A stretch of 64,000 bases of DNA from an uncultured Bacteroidales bacterium. GTDB lineage: Bacteria > Bacteroidota > Bacteroidia > Bacteroidales > UBA932. The stretch lies in NCBI GenBank assembly GCA_944322715.1, contig CALUPT010000001.1:1-64000 (forward strand), written 5' to 3'. Every line of letters starts with the position of its first letter. The first letter of the stretch is position 1. The notes below the pieces were generated by a model that saw only the letters and a list, made by a program, of their open reading frames with translations, was not told the origin of the DNA and ran no database searches. The translations under genes and the position numbers were made by a program. Positions 18,801 to 28,000 of this stretch are shown here, piece by piece.

Positions 18801-19593
18801 AGATGCCATAGACCGGGAAAACTCCATTTTCGGGGACATGGAAGAGGCAAGGCCGGTAAGCCCGAAAATGCCTGAAATCAGGGAAGAGGAGAAGACGGCG
18901 GAAATGCTGACATATCTGCACAAGGAAAAAGAACTTGTCGGAATGTACCTGTCATCCCATCCGTTGGACGGATATGCCTTCGAACTGGAGAATTTCACCA
19001 GCTGCCCTCTCAACGAACTCGGGGAACTGCTCATCGACTGTCAGGAAAAGGACATTACCGTCAACAAGGATGTGGGCGGATTCGTGACCTCGGTGGTCCA
19101 GGGAGTGAACAGGTACGGAAAACCGCTTTTCAGAATCACCATAGAAGACTTCAGCGGAAGCTATGAACTGAAACTCGGAGGCAAGGACATAGACCGGTTC
19201 GTCCCGCAGCTGATGCTCAATTCGGCGGTGTTCATAGAAGGTACGATAGACAAGATGTTCACCAGGACGGAAGAGGAAATCAAGGAAAGGGGCAAGCCTC
19301 CATATACATTCAAGATACGGAACGTGATGCAGTTGGGCAACGTGACCGAAACCGCCCTCAAGGGGTTCGCCCTGAAGATAGCCACTCCTCAGCTGAACTC
19401 GGACTTCAGGACCAATTTAGTGAAGGTGGTCAGGAAACACAAGGGCAAGACCCCGCTGACAGTATTCCTTTTCGACCCTGGAACCAAATACAACATCGAG
19501 TTCATGTCCAAGAAGTTCCAGGTGGATGTCACCAATGACTTCATCACGGATATCAGGACAATGAACATAGAATACGAAACCATCAGAAGATAA
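15871..19593 (+). CDS. dnaE: DNA polymerase III subunit alpha
   Basis: The 1240-aa replicative polymerase begins with a PHP domain (FVHLHVHTQYSIRDGLSS, then AITDHGNMYGV). The polymerase core follows, with GPGRGSAAGSVVAYCL and the catalytic PDIDIDFDD at residues 437-445. Later come the GVHACAMIIG and FKYAFNKSHA-type motifs, here FAKYAFNKSHATCYAW. The helix-hairpin-helix segment (IRFGLGGIKGFGDNIVSAI) and an OB-fold (FVTSVVQGVNRYGKPLFRITIED) lie in the last third. Length and order match DnaE1. It is separated from secDF by a terminator and has its own -7 box. Confidence 0.97.
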   Translation: MSFVHLHVHTQYSIRDGLSSIEALFNRAEELGMPGIAITDHGNMYGVKEFYKFAKKHPGIKPIVGCEIYVTRHYDHHLQDPEHKSYFHLILLAKNYNGYKNLMKIVSTGHIEGMYYRPRVSHEVVEKYSSDLICCSACVAGEVPRLIYAGDMDGAEKAIEWHKKVFGDDYYLEVQLHRTEVPGQSLDLYERQKAINEGIFELSEKTGVKVLATNDVHFVRKEDGPAHDRLICLNSNSYLDSPDRMRYTQQEYLKSEEEMLALFPDHPEVLERTMEVFDKIESYEIDRDHVLPKFKIDPAFLAEKEKYLEKYKDIIDVGRCDKKGNDRGEEFTWSVAYLCHLCYEGARKRYGETLTREQAERIEFELKTISRMGFPDYFLIVQDFIAAARAVGTSVGPGRGSAAGSVVAYCLKITNLDPIRYDLLFERFLNPDRISMPDIDIDFDDEGRYGAFQYIEETYGKDHISHVITFGTMAAKSAIKDVARISRLSIEETTRLTKMVPDKPVFEAETEETVRQEDGTEKKVKEKKEFKTNLKNCVKYLPELKNEYENGTDTVKDILKYAIQLEGCVRQVGVHACAMIIGRGNLTDYIPITLATDKATKEEVWTSQYDGHYIEEVGMLKMDFLGLKTLSIIKECLSLIKRRFGTDIDIESIPIDDRETYELYGRGDTKSVFQFESDGMKSWLQKLHPTRFEDLIAMNALYRPGPLQYIPSFVNRKNGVEPVTYDLPEMESILNDTYGVTVYQEQVMLLSQKLAGFTKGEADKLRKAMGKKQIAIIEELCEKFINGGVANGFPKEKLEKIYDDWREFAKYAFNKSHATCYAWVSYQTGYLKAHYPAEFHAANLSKNLDKQDEIKSIMDDCKKSGIRVLNPDINESDARFTVNKAGDIRFGLGGIKGFGDNIVSAIITEREKNGPFTDINNFAERMAGQVNRKAYDALICSGAFDSFGYSRQQFFKPGLSGDIYVDELVRYAELYRRDAIDRENSIFGDMEEARPVSPKMPEIREEEKTAEMLTYLHKEKELVGMYLSSHPLDGYAFELENFTSCPLNELGELLIDCQEKDITVNKDVGGFVTSVVQGVNRYGKPLFRITIEDFSGSYELKLGGKDIDRFVPQLMLNSAVFIEGTIDKMFTRTEEEIKERGKPPYTFKIRNVMQLGNVTETALKGFALKIATPQLNSDFRTNLVKVVRKHKGKTPLTVFLFDPGTKYNIEFMSKKFQVDVTNDFITDIRTMNIEYETIRR

Positions 19594-19639
19594 TGCACGG
19601 CCCGGATCCATAATGATCCGGGCAAAACGGACACCGACC

Positions 19640-20650
19640 ATGGCAGAAGAGAGATTTTCGGACCTCGGAAGAGTCGAGGCCATTTCAAGACTGTTTGAAG
19701 GCACAGGATACAGGCCTTTTGAATGTACATGTTTCGAGGCGGATGGCAAGTCCGTATGCACTCAGGCGGGCAGGATAATGTTGGAGGGAATAGATTTCGA
19801 CCTCACCTACTTCCCGCTGAAACATCTCGGATACAAGAGCATCATTGCAGTCACCGGCGAGCTGTATGCCAGGCTTGCACATCCGAGGACGCTGACCGTG
19901 ACCCTCGGGATATCTGCAAAACTGGATTTCGTCCAGACAAAGGAGCTGTGGGGAGGGGTTGTCACCGCTGCAAAGGAACACGGCTACGACAAGGTATCCC
20001 TCGACCTTGTCCCATCCCGGAACGGCCTGTGTATCGCAGTCTCTGCCGCCGGAGAAACCTCCAATCTGCAGGCAAAAAGGCGTCCCGCAGCAAAGAGCAT
20101 GGATCTGATCTGCGTGTCCGACAATCTCGGGGCGGCCTATTTCGGCTTCGAGACTTTAGAACGGGAAAAGAAGGCTTTCGACCTCTCGAAAGATGAACAC
20201 AGACAGCCTGACCTGAAAGAATATGCAGGATTCATCGGAGAATATCTCAAGCCTGAACTGAATCCGGCCCTGATCGGGCAGATGGAAGAATCGGAAATCG
20301 TCCCATCGTTCGGCTATTTCATCACCAGAGGGCTGTCGGATGCGGTCAGGCAGCTTGTCCGCGACAGCGGGCTCGGAGCCAAAATCTATGTGGACAGGAT
20401 TCCGTTCGCGGGAAAGACATTCGATCTCGGCAGAAAATACAACATAGACCCCGTATCGGCAGCCCTGAACGGCGGGGATGACTTCCGCATCCTGTACACG
20501 ATACCTATCGGGAAACACGACCGGTTCCGCCATGATTTCCAGACATTCGACATTATCGGCCACCTCGCCCGTCCTGAAGTCGGAGCCGTTCTCGTCACCC
20601 CCGATGGGGTCGAACTCCCGCTCCGAGCCCAGGGCTGGAAATCCGAATGA
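19640..20650 (+). CDS. ThiL/AIR synthase-related protein with degenerate active site
   Basis: The protein is 336 aa from MAEERFSDLGRVEAISRLFEG. It follows the Bacteroidota ThiL (thiamine-phosphate kinase) pattern in several places: LEGIDFDLTYFPLKHLGYKS, DLICVSDNLGAAYFGFETLEREK, and a C-terminal ALNGGDDFRILYTIP. The family's metal/ATP motifs are altered. The GDDAAV block is missing (CTCFEADGKSV stands there), SDIYAM is TGELYAR, and the GGDT block reads SLDLVPS. Kinase activity is therefore doubtful, and a divergent or non-catalytic paralogue is likely. It starts 46 bases after dnaE, probably in the same transcript, and ends 17 bases from the convergent PUL operon. Confidence 0.8.
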   Translation: MAEERFSDLGRVEAISRLFEGTGYRPFECTCFEADGKSVCTQAGRIMLEGIDFDLTYFPLKHLGYKSIIAVTGELYARLAHPRTLTVTLGISAKLDFVQTKELWGGVVTAAKEHGYDKVSLDLVPSRNGLCIAVSAAGETSNLQAKRRPAAKSMDLICVSDNLGAAYFGFETLEREKKAFDLSKDEHRQPDLKEYAGFIGEYLKPELNPALIGQMEESEIVPSFGYFITRGLSDAVRQLVRDSGLGAKIYVDRIPFAGKTFDLGRKYNIDPVSAALNGGDDFRILYTIPIGKHDRFRHDFQTFDIIGHLARPEVGAVLVTPDGVELPLRAQGWKSE

Positions 20651-20667
20651 TGGAGATTGCAATCTCC

Positions 20668-22065
20668 TTAAAAACAGTGCGATCCAAGATATTCAAGGAC
20701 TTCATCCGCCGTAGGGTCGACTGCCATGATGATGCCATTGGCATCGACAAGGACAATCCTTCCCCCTGCGTGGCCGGCACCGTATTTTGCCCATATATGC
20801 CCTGCATCGTTCAGTTCCACAAGGTTGAGCCACGGGTAGCCATCTTTCCTGATTGCCGCCTCCATCGCTTCCGTCCCGTTCTGCTCCCTGGCTACTCCTA
20901 CCACTGTGAATCCCTTGTCCTTATATTCCTCATAGACCGGTATCAGGGCCATGCTGTGCCTTCTGCACGGCCCGCACCAGGAAGCCCAGAGGTCGATTAC
21001 AGCTACCTTGCCGGAAATCTCCTCCGACAGGGTATGCACTTTCCCTGAAAGGTCAGGGGCGGAAAAGTCTATGAAATGTCCGCCCGGGCGGATTTCCTCC
21101 GAAGCGATGGCATTGTACATCTGCTCCGTAAACGGATGGTCCGGATATTTCTTCGAATACACGGTCTCGAAAAGCTCCCTGTATGCAGCCTTGGATTTTC
21201 CCGAAGAGTGTGGATAATTCCACAGAATACCAAAATATCCGACTATCCCTGTATTTTCCTCACAATATCTGACAATCATATCCTCCCTGTGTCCGGGTTT
21301 TATCCTGCCGATGGAATCCGTATATGAAAGATATTCCCGGTTGGCGGCAGATGTGGTTCCATCAATCTCGAATTCATATTCTGTCCAGCTGAAAGGCAAT
21401 ATGCGCAGATCTATTTCACCTCCATCCGAAAACAGATTCAGCGTCTGTCTTACACCGGAACAATATTCATCGTAACAGATCAGTTGATATACGGTCTGTT
21501 CATCCGTCTTGAGGCAATAGCTGAACTCTCCGTTCTCCACCGGAATGGAAATATATGGATCGACACGTGCATCAAAACCGTACGGGCCCAGAATCAGCCT
21601 GGATGTATTCGGTCTGTCAATAAGAGTCCCTTTTATTACAGTAGTATATCCGGCCTTGGTATCCCTGCTCCTGATACCCTTGATTGCCTTGTCTCCGCAG
21701 ACGAGGTCAAATGATTCCTCCCCCTTTTTCAACGGACTGAATACAAATGTGAACGGAACTGTCCAATTGTCAGGGAATCTGACATATACGGTATCTCCGG
21801 CAAATGAAGTCCCGAGCAGCCTGTATTCCGCCCCATCAGACTGCCCCCGCAGATAAAACATATCTGCCGGCTTCTTGAGTTCATAGCCTGGTCTGCCATA
21901 GAAATTGCCCTCCACGACAGTCGCGGTATCTGCAAACGAGACCTTATAGACCGACATCCAGTCGATGACGGTATCAGTCACAGGAAATTCTATCGTTTTC
22001 TGTCCGCTGCAGGCGGCCATGACTGCAGATATGGCGGCTGTGAAAAATAGTCTGTGGTATTTCAT
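20668..22065 (-). CDS. TlpA-type thioredoxin lipoprotein
   Basis: The protein is 465 aa from MKYHRLFFTAAISAVMAACSG, a lipoprotein signal with lipobox Cys. The N-terminal domain (about residues 30-320) resembles the DUF4369-type region common in Bacteroidota TlpA proteins. The C-terminal AhpC/TSA-TlpA fold has KVAVIDLWASWCGPCRRHS with a full CxxC, FTVVGVAREQ, and a final WLNLVELNDAGHIWAKYGAG. It should work as a thiol-disulfide reductase on the periplasmic side of a membrane. It is the last gene of the minus-strand PUL block and shares a nearly identical leader with its upstream neighbour. Confidence 0.85.
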   Translation of the reverse strand: MKYHRLFFTAAISAVMAACSGQKTIEFPVTDTVIDWMSVYKVSFADTATVVEGNFYGRPGYELKKPADMFYLRGQSDGAEYRLLGTSFAGDTVYVRFPDNWTVPFTFVFSPLKKGEESFDLVCGDKAIKGIRSRDTKAGYTTVIKGTLIDRPNTSRLILGPYGFDARVDPYISIPVENGEFSYCLKTDEQTVYQLICYDEYCSGVRQTLNLFSDGGEIDLRILPFSWTEYEFEIDGTTSAANREYLSYTDSIGRIKPGHREDMIVRYCEENTGIVGYFGILWNYPHSSGKSKAAYRELFETVYSKKYPDHPFTEQMYNAIASEEIRPGGHFIDFSAPDLSGKVHTLSEEISGKVAVIDLWASWCGPCRRHSMALIPVYEEYKDKGFTVVGVAREQNGTEAMEAAIRKDGYPWLNLVELNDAGHIWAKYGAGHAGGRIVLVDANGIIMAVDPTADEVLEYLGSHCF

Positions 22066-22089
22066 TGTCCTGTGTTTCAGTGTTATAAT
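22001..22089. repeat. Duplicated 89-bp leader and signal-peptide segment, copy 1
   Basis: It matches 23971-24059 at 85 of 89 positions. It covers the signal peptide codons of the downstream TlpA lipoprotein and 24 bases before its ATG. The rest of the two genes has diverged far more. Confidence 0.9.
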
Positions 22090-22094
22090 TAATG

Positions 22095-24035
22095 TCATTT
22101 CACGAGTTCCTGCAGTATTGTCCTGACCATCAGGTCATGGTCATGCGCAAAATCCTCCCTCAATGCATATTTCCCATCCCGTCCTACAAGGATATATGTC
22201 GGAATCTGGGTAATCCCGAATCTGGTTGCCAACGAATGTTTCTGTTCCGTATTCAGGTAGTAATGGAGCCCCTGAATCGATGGAATCATCATTCTGTATT
22301 GTTTCTCAGGAGATGTCGCATCCGCGATATAGATCCACACAAGGTCATCATCTGCCAGTTCGGACTTCTTGAGCGGTTCCATGGCTCTGATGGCGGCCCG
22401 GCACGGCTGACACCATGTATTCCAGAAATCTACCAGAACCACTTTTCCCTTGTGTGGTGCCACAATCGCATCAAACAGAGCATCGCCGGCCACATCCGGA
22501 GTCTCCTGGATTACAGCCTTGGCCGCCAGGGCATCTTCTGCCTTTTCCTGCATGATTTTCAGGGCATCAAGGAAGAAAGGATTGTCCATCTCCTGAAGTT
22601 TCCTGAAATCCGCAGAGTCAAGCTCAGCATTCTCTGCCCTGTACCTCATTTCATTTATTGAATTCAGGTCCGGGATGAACCCATCCTCCAGTTCTGCAAT
22701 GGCAGCGACAGACGGATAGCTGTATTGTATGCTTCCGAGAAAATCATCCAGATTCATTCCCATAAGCATTTCAGTGCTGTTGATGTTGTCGATGTTCTTC
22801 ACAGCCGAGTAGTTCACTGCCTTCATGGTATCAATCTCCGGCAAGCGGATCTTCTTCCGGTAGACATCGAGGATGGACAGTCCGTTGGAGTCCAGATAAT
22901 TCATGGACCTGACCCTGTTCCCGTTGATTATGGCATCAAGAGCCTCCTGGCTGAGGCTTGTCTGAAGCATTTCCCTTGTCATCCTGCTCAGTCCGCTGCG
23001 GGCGATACTGTCGGCCATGTCTCTGTACTTGGATATGACATAATCCGTATATTCATCTGCCGACATTGCATAAAGTTTCTTGTCCCCGTAGGAAAGGTCA
23101 AGACAGTACCGGTCATCCGGATTGCACCAAGAGTCGCTGTCCACCGTGTTGGTGTAGTCACCGTATCTCCCGGTAGCATAGATGTTTCTGACGGACAGCT
23201 TCCGGATTCCGGCATCTCTCTCGGCCTGGGGCATCCTGTCGCTGAAATATTTCAATACCCTGGTCTTGCTGAAGCTCCCGCTCTGTCTCATGTCAAGATA
23301 AATATCAACCGTATCGCCTGGAGCCACCCATGCGTTTCCGTACGCTCCATCTGAAAATATTCGGATGTATGCCGGTCCATACAGCATAAAACCGCATTCA
23401 GCCGTAGCCGTCTCCTGGTCTATATCAAGGCTGTAGGTCTCGTTTGTAAACAGTGAAGAGACCATCACATCCAGACTGCCGGTTATTTCAGGACGGTAAT
23501 GCAGCAGATGTATCTTCAGCCCGGTTTCTCCGCATTCCATGACCGCTTCCGGAACAGCCCTGTGCCTGTGTATTTTCCTAAGGGATGTCGGGAGTCCTTC
23601 CGGGAAACCATAGCCCTCCTTGCCTGTAAGGTCTATTCCGAACAGTGTCGCCTTTCGTCCGCTATAGCTGAAATTCAAGTCAATGGCATCCGTATTCTCA
23701 GGTATAGGTTCAAATACAAGATCGAATGTCCCAACTCCTGAATCAGGAATGCGATACTTCCGGTTCTCGGGAACGCCTGCGAATCCGGTCAGCGCGTATC
23801 CCTTCCCATCCGCCACGATAGACATGTCTCTTTCAAGTGATATGTCAGCAGGATAGGAAGTTGAAAATGTCACGGTCAATACCGTGGCAGAATCGCACAT
23901 CTCCACCCTTGTCACATCTATCATGATATTTGTGGATGCCTCGACAAGAGGGTTTTCTATTGTCCTGTCATGTCCGCTGCAGGCGGCCATGACTGCAGAT
24001 ATGGCGGCTGCGAAAAATAGTCTGGAGTATTTCAT
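22095..24035 (-). CDS. TlpA-type thioredoxin lipoprotein, long form
   Basis: The protein is 646 aa from MKYSRLFFAAAISAVMAACSG, a lipoprotein signal. The longer upstream frame reaches into the SGNH gene and was rejected. A large N-terminal region of beta-rich and then helical character precedes a C-terminal thioredoxin fold (about residues 505-646). That fold has VVLVDFWNTWCQPCRAAI, so CxxC is intact, and FGITQIPTYILVGRDGKY, which holds the cis-Pro. It is likely a membrane-anchored thiol-disulfide oxidoreductase. Its job in a glycan locus is unclear; such proteins are common passengers in Bacteroidota PULs. It ends 29 bases before the paralogue. Confidence 0.85.
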   Translation of the reverse strand: MKYSRLFFAAAISAVMAACSGHDRTIENPLVEASTNIMIDVTRVEMCDSATVLTVTFSTSYPADISLERDMSIVADGKGYALTGFAGVPENRKYRIPDSGVGTFDLVFEPIPENTDAIDLNFSYSGRKATLFGIDLTGKEGYGFPEGLPTSLRKIHRHRAVPEAVMECGETGLKIHLLHYRPEITGSLDVMVSSLFTNETYSLDIDQETATAECGFMLYGPAYIRIFSDGAYGNAWVAPGDTVDIYLDMRQSGSFSKTRVLKYFSDRMPQAERDAGIRKLSVRNIYATGRYGDYTNTVDSDSWCNPDDRYCLDLSYGDKKLYAMSADEYTDYVISKYRDMADSIARSGLSRMTREMLQTSLSQEALDAIINGNRVRSMNYLDSNGLSILDVYRKKIRLPEIDTMKAVNYSAVKNIDNINSTEMLMGMNLDDFLGSIQYSYPSVAAIAELEDGFIPDLNSINEMRYRAENAELDSADFRKLQEMDNPFFLDALKIMQEKAEDALAAKAVIQETPDVAGDALFDAIVAPHKGKVVLVDFWNTWCQPCRAAIRAMEPLKKSELADDDLVWIYIADATSPEKQYRMMIPSIQGLHYYLNTEQKHSLATRFGITQIPTYILVGRDGKYALREDFAHDHDLMVRTILQELVK

Positions 24036-24059
24036 TGTCCTGTATTTCAGTGTTATAAT
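23971..24059. repeat. Duplicated 89-bp leader and signal-peptide segment, copy 2
   Basis: It is the partner of 22001-22089, with 4 mismatches in 89. It covers the start region of the long TlpA lipoprotein. The conserved block ends at TGTTATAAT on both copies. Confidence 0.9.
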
Positions 24060-24079
24060 ATGCTGTGGAAGGTGTGGTG

Positions 24080-24979
24080 TCAGCGTCTGGTGCCTACAAG
24101 GCGGCTGATGATGTATGAAGCATGGAGGCTCTGCCCGGCAGCATTTGGATGAAGGCCGTCCAGAAGCACCTTGTCCACATTGGAGGCATCTATGCCGCAG
24201 TTGTGGTAACAGTCCACGAATTCCGCTCCATATATCCTGCACAGCTTCTTCATTGTCCGCATTTTCAACAGGTTGTCGCTGTTCTTGTCCCTGTACTTGT
24301 CAAGTCCTGTATTTGCCTGTATCGGGGAGAGGACGATTATCCTTGCTTCAGGGAATCTTTCCATAAGAGTCTGCAGACACCAAGCCATTCCTCCAGTGAG
24401 CCCGAAGGCATCATCCGTGGACAGTTTCGCGTCAGAATGCCGTCCGGAGCAGCGCTTTCTCCGGAGGATTTCCTTCATAGCTGGCTCGCGCTCCTCTGTC
24501 AGCCGGTCATTGGTGCCGTACGAAAGAATAATGATATCAGGGACGAAATCCGGCTTCTCTGCAAGGAATTTCTGTATATGGACCACTGCGCAGTTGTTGT
24601 TCCTAGCCTGGGCCGAAGGATGGCTGCTGTTGCCTATTCCGGCGAAACCAGGGTCACCATAGTTCTGGGCGACACCCTCCGGCCTGACACGCCTGCCCCA
24701 CACGGAACTTCCGACAGAACCGTTATAGAAAGCGCTGAATCCGAGGGAATCCCTGACCCTGAATGCCCAGCTGTTCCTGGCCGCGGTGATGCTGTTGCCG
24801 AAGACCGCCAGTTTCTTGCCGCTGAAAGCTTCAGTGCCGGAAGATGTCTTCTCGCAGATTGCTGCTTTCTGGCTGGCGGCAGTCGCTGCAGTCAGCCCAT
24901 CCGCCATCATTTCCCACGGACTGCATACTGCTGCCGTTACCGCCAGCAGAAATGCAGCCATAAATGCTTTTCCGTACAT
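24080..24979 (-). CDS. Secreted SGNH/GDSL hydrolase
   Basis: The protein is 299 aa with a signal peptide (MYGKAFMAAFLLAVTAAVCS). The SGNH blocks are KLAVFGNSITAA (block I, Ser in GNS), YNGSVGSSVWG (block II), ILSYGTNDRL (block III, Asn), and LLDGLHPNAAG (block V, Asp-x-x-His). It is likely a carbohydrate esterase that removes acetyl or similar groups from the target glycan. It is a close paralogue of the C-terminal half of the SGNH protein at 51917-53359. An insert around residues 160-185, ending before the GGMAWCLQTLMERFPEARIIV segment, is also present there. It lies 26 bases downstream of the FAD/GH130-like gene. Confidence 0.9.
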   Translation of the reverse strand: MYGKAFMAAFLLAVTAAVCSPWEMMADGLTAATAASQKAAICEKTSSGTEAFSGKKLAVFGNSITAARNSWAFRVRDSLGFSAFYNGSVGSSVWGRRVRPEGVAQNYGDPGFAGIGNSSHPSAQARNNNCAVVHIQKFLAEKPDFVPDIIILSYGTNDRLTEEREPAMKEILRRKRCSGRHSDAKLSTDDAFGLTGGMAWCLQTLMERFPEARIIVLSPIQANTGLDKYRDKNSDNLLKMRTMKKLCRIYGAEFVDCYHNCGIDASNVDKVLLDGLHPNAAGQSLHASYIISRLVGTRR

Positions 24980-25005
24980 AATTTATTGTTTGGATTACAG
25001 GACGG

Positions 25006-28000
25006 TCAGCGGATGGCGACCGAGACGCGGGAGTCGGCGCAACCGTAATACAGGAACCACTTCCCCTTATAGTAGACAAGGCCTTCGATAAAGACCGTGC
25101 CTGCCGGATACTGTCCGCTTTTCTCGAATGACGCTTCCGGAACAAAGAACGGTTCATCGAGACGTCCGATCAGCTTTGTAGGGTCATCCCTGTCGAAAAG
25201 GAGCTGTCCGGCGCAGTAGGAATTGGCCGTATATCTTCTGTCCCTGCCTTTCCCTCCGCTGTTCTTCCCGTTATACAGCAGAAGAATGCCTTTGTCCGTG
25301 AGCACTGCAGGCGGGCCGCATTCTGTCAGGTCGCTGTCGAAATAACCTTTGCGCGGACGGACAATCTTGAGCAGCTCTCCTTTTTCATCGAGCATTGGAG
25401 TCCAGTCGACAAGGTTTTCTGAAGTGGCGACATTGACGAACCTCTCTCCCCAGTACATCCAGTATTTCCCGTCTATCCTGGCTATCACCTGCTGTCCGTC
25501 CTTGATCTCTGTGATAATGGATGCCGATTTGCAGAACATATCGTAGAACCTGCCGCCGTATGCCTCTTCAAATGCAGGGCCGTGTTTTTTCCAATGTTTA
25601 AGGTCACGGGATGTGGCCACTGCAAGGCGGGCGGTCTTCCTGTTCCACTGGGTATAGAACATTACATACAGTCCGTCTTCGGTGACTGCAATACGCGGAT
25701 CTTCGCAGCCTCCAGGCCATTCGTGCTTCTTCTGGTCATCATTGTCCGGATAGAAGACCGGTTTCTTCGACCTCTTGAAATGTATGCCGTCCTTGGATGA
25801 GGCATACCCGAGACGGGAAGTCCTCTTGCCGATACCTTCTCCGTAGTTGTCCTCGGCACGATAGAGCACGACAATGCGTCCCTTATGTACGGCGGCGCCG
25901 GGATTGAATGTGTCATTTCCCTCCCACGGCACCGGAGTGTTCTGTACAGGACAGCGGAATATAGTCGTACTGTCCGGAGAGATTATCGGGTTGGCTCCTT
26001 CCGGACGCTGGAATCCGGTCCAGGCCCAGTCCGGGAAAGAGTCATCGATGTCATTGCCTTCCAGTGCGCGGAGCCATTGGCGGCGGGTGCCTCCATCTGC
26101 GGTTATCTTCTTGCCCGAGAGTCTGCTCCACAGTGAGGCCGTCTCTTTGTCAAGAGGCTTGTCGAGGTCGGCTGTCCAGTCCGGGAAATAACCTTTCAGT
26201 GCAAGCATCTCCACTTGTCTGAAATCAGGATCTGCAGGAGTGAGGTCCTTGAAATATATCAGGGTCGCCCCGTTGTCGAGAAGTTTCTTCTGAAGTTCGG
26301 ATACCGGGATACTCCTGACATCCGTTTCTTCGTCTATGGCGAGGGAGGCAGCCACTCCTGCTGCTTCACCGAGAGCCATCCAGCAAGGCTCCATTCTCAT
26401 CGTGGAGAACCCGACGTGACTGCCCGATACGGGAACAGGGAAAAGGAGGTTGTCCACTTTTTTCGGGACCATCACCCCGTACGGGACGGTATAGACAGAG
26501 GTCGGATGACTGAAGAAACCGTCCAAATGGACCCTGTCTTTCTCGCGCTTGCGGACTGCATGCGAGTCGAGGGCGTAGTGGCTGGCCGTCACGGATGCCG
26601 TGTTGACAGGCGGGCGGGAGCCTTCTGATACGGGGAGGACATCATTGGCCGTGAAGAAATAGGTCCCTTCAAGACGGCGTCCTTCCCTGACATAGACCTG
26701 GCGGGGAAAATTGCCGTTGTCCGTATACTCATCGGCTGCAAGCCCGTACTGGAGGCAGGCCTCACGGAACTGAGGAGGAAGGGCCTCATCGTGCTGGGCG
26801 AACCAGAAGAGCCCCAGCGTGTAATCCTTGAGACACCGGGCGAACATGTCCCTCCATTCCCAGTCTGCGGTTGGCCACGGCCAGTTCTCTTCAGGGAGAT
26901 CAGTCGAAATAAGGGCGAGGTGCTGGTTGTTGGCATCTGTTTTTGCATTAGGCAGATGGACCATATTGGTCACTTTCCACATTCCCCACGGATCACCCGG
27001 GATGGCGGTACGCCCGCCTGCAAGTATCCTCTGGCGGTTCTCTTCCATCTGTGCCTGCGTCACTCCCTTGAACCGCACGTCAGTATTTCTGCCCGTGTAG
27101 ACATCTTCGATGAGGGACACGTATTCTTCCCTGTTGTAGTTTTCAGGCTTGGGGATCGGGACATAATTGTCCTTGTCCGTGGTCAGACACACCCTGTAAT
27201 TGTATGCCTGTATGGCATCGTCACCTTCGTATGTGGTGCCTGCCTCATCCGGTCCGTGCTTCCACCAGCGGTAGATCTTGCCGGCGCAAGGCTCCGAAAA
27301 TTCCGAAGCGGACTCCCTTCCGAGACGGAACGGCACTCCGGCGGCAGCTCCGAGGTCTCCTTCGTATGTGGCATCGATGAACACCTTGCCGCGGTAGATC
27401 TCGGTGGCTCCGCTCTCCCTGTCAAGAATCTTTATCGAAGCTATCATATCCCCTTCCATCTCCAGATTGTCTGCGGATGAGTCGAACTGGCGCATGGTCT
27501 TCACATCTATCCTGCCCGGACCGGCTTCAGAAATCATCTTCCAGAAATTCTGCTCGGCCACTCCCGGCTCGAAATGATATCCTCCGCTGCATTTTCTGAC
27601 CTGATCTGAATCAGGGCCGTATTTCCCGACATAATACTGCCTGTTGAGGTCGATGAACCTGGCGAACAGCCCGGTTGTCGCGCCTCTGGTGGCAATGTCC
27701 GTGGCTCCGAGTCCGTTCGATGGAAGGCCTCCGATATGGGAGGACCTCTCCAGTATAATGCAGTCCTTGCCTTCACGGGCAGCGGCAATGGCTGTCATGA
27801 TCCCTCCGGGTGTGCCGCCGATGATGACAAGATCGTAGTCCGTCTGTCCGTTGTCAGGACCGGTCGTGGACTGATCTGCCGTACGGGTGACGGCCCGTTC
27901 TGCCGGGCTGGAGGCCGGGTCCGTATGCCGGGCGGAAACGGACTGCAGGCCAGCAAGGCACGGGGATGCGCAGAGGGCTGCGGCGGATATGATCGATAGG

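Noticed and set aside
24036..24242. N-terminal extension of the long TlpA lipoprotein
   Set aside because: It would overlap the SGNH gene and hide a perfect lipoprotein signal beginning at 24035.
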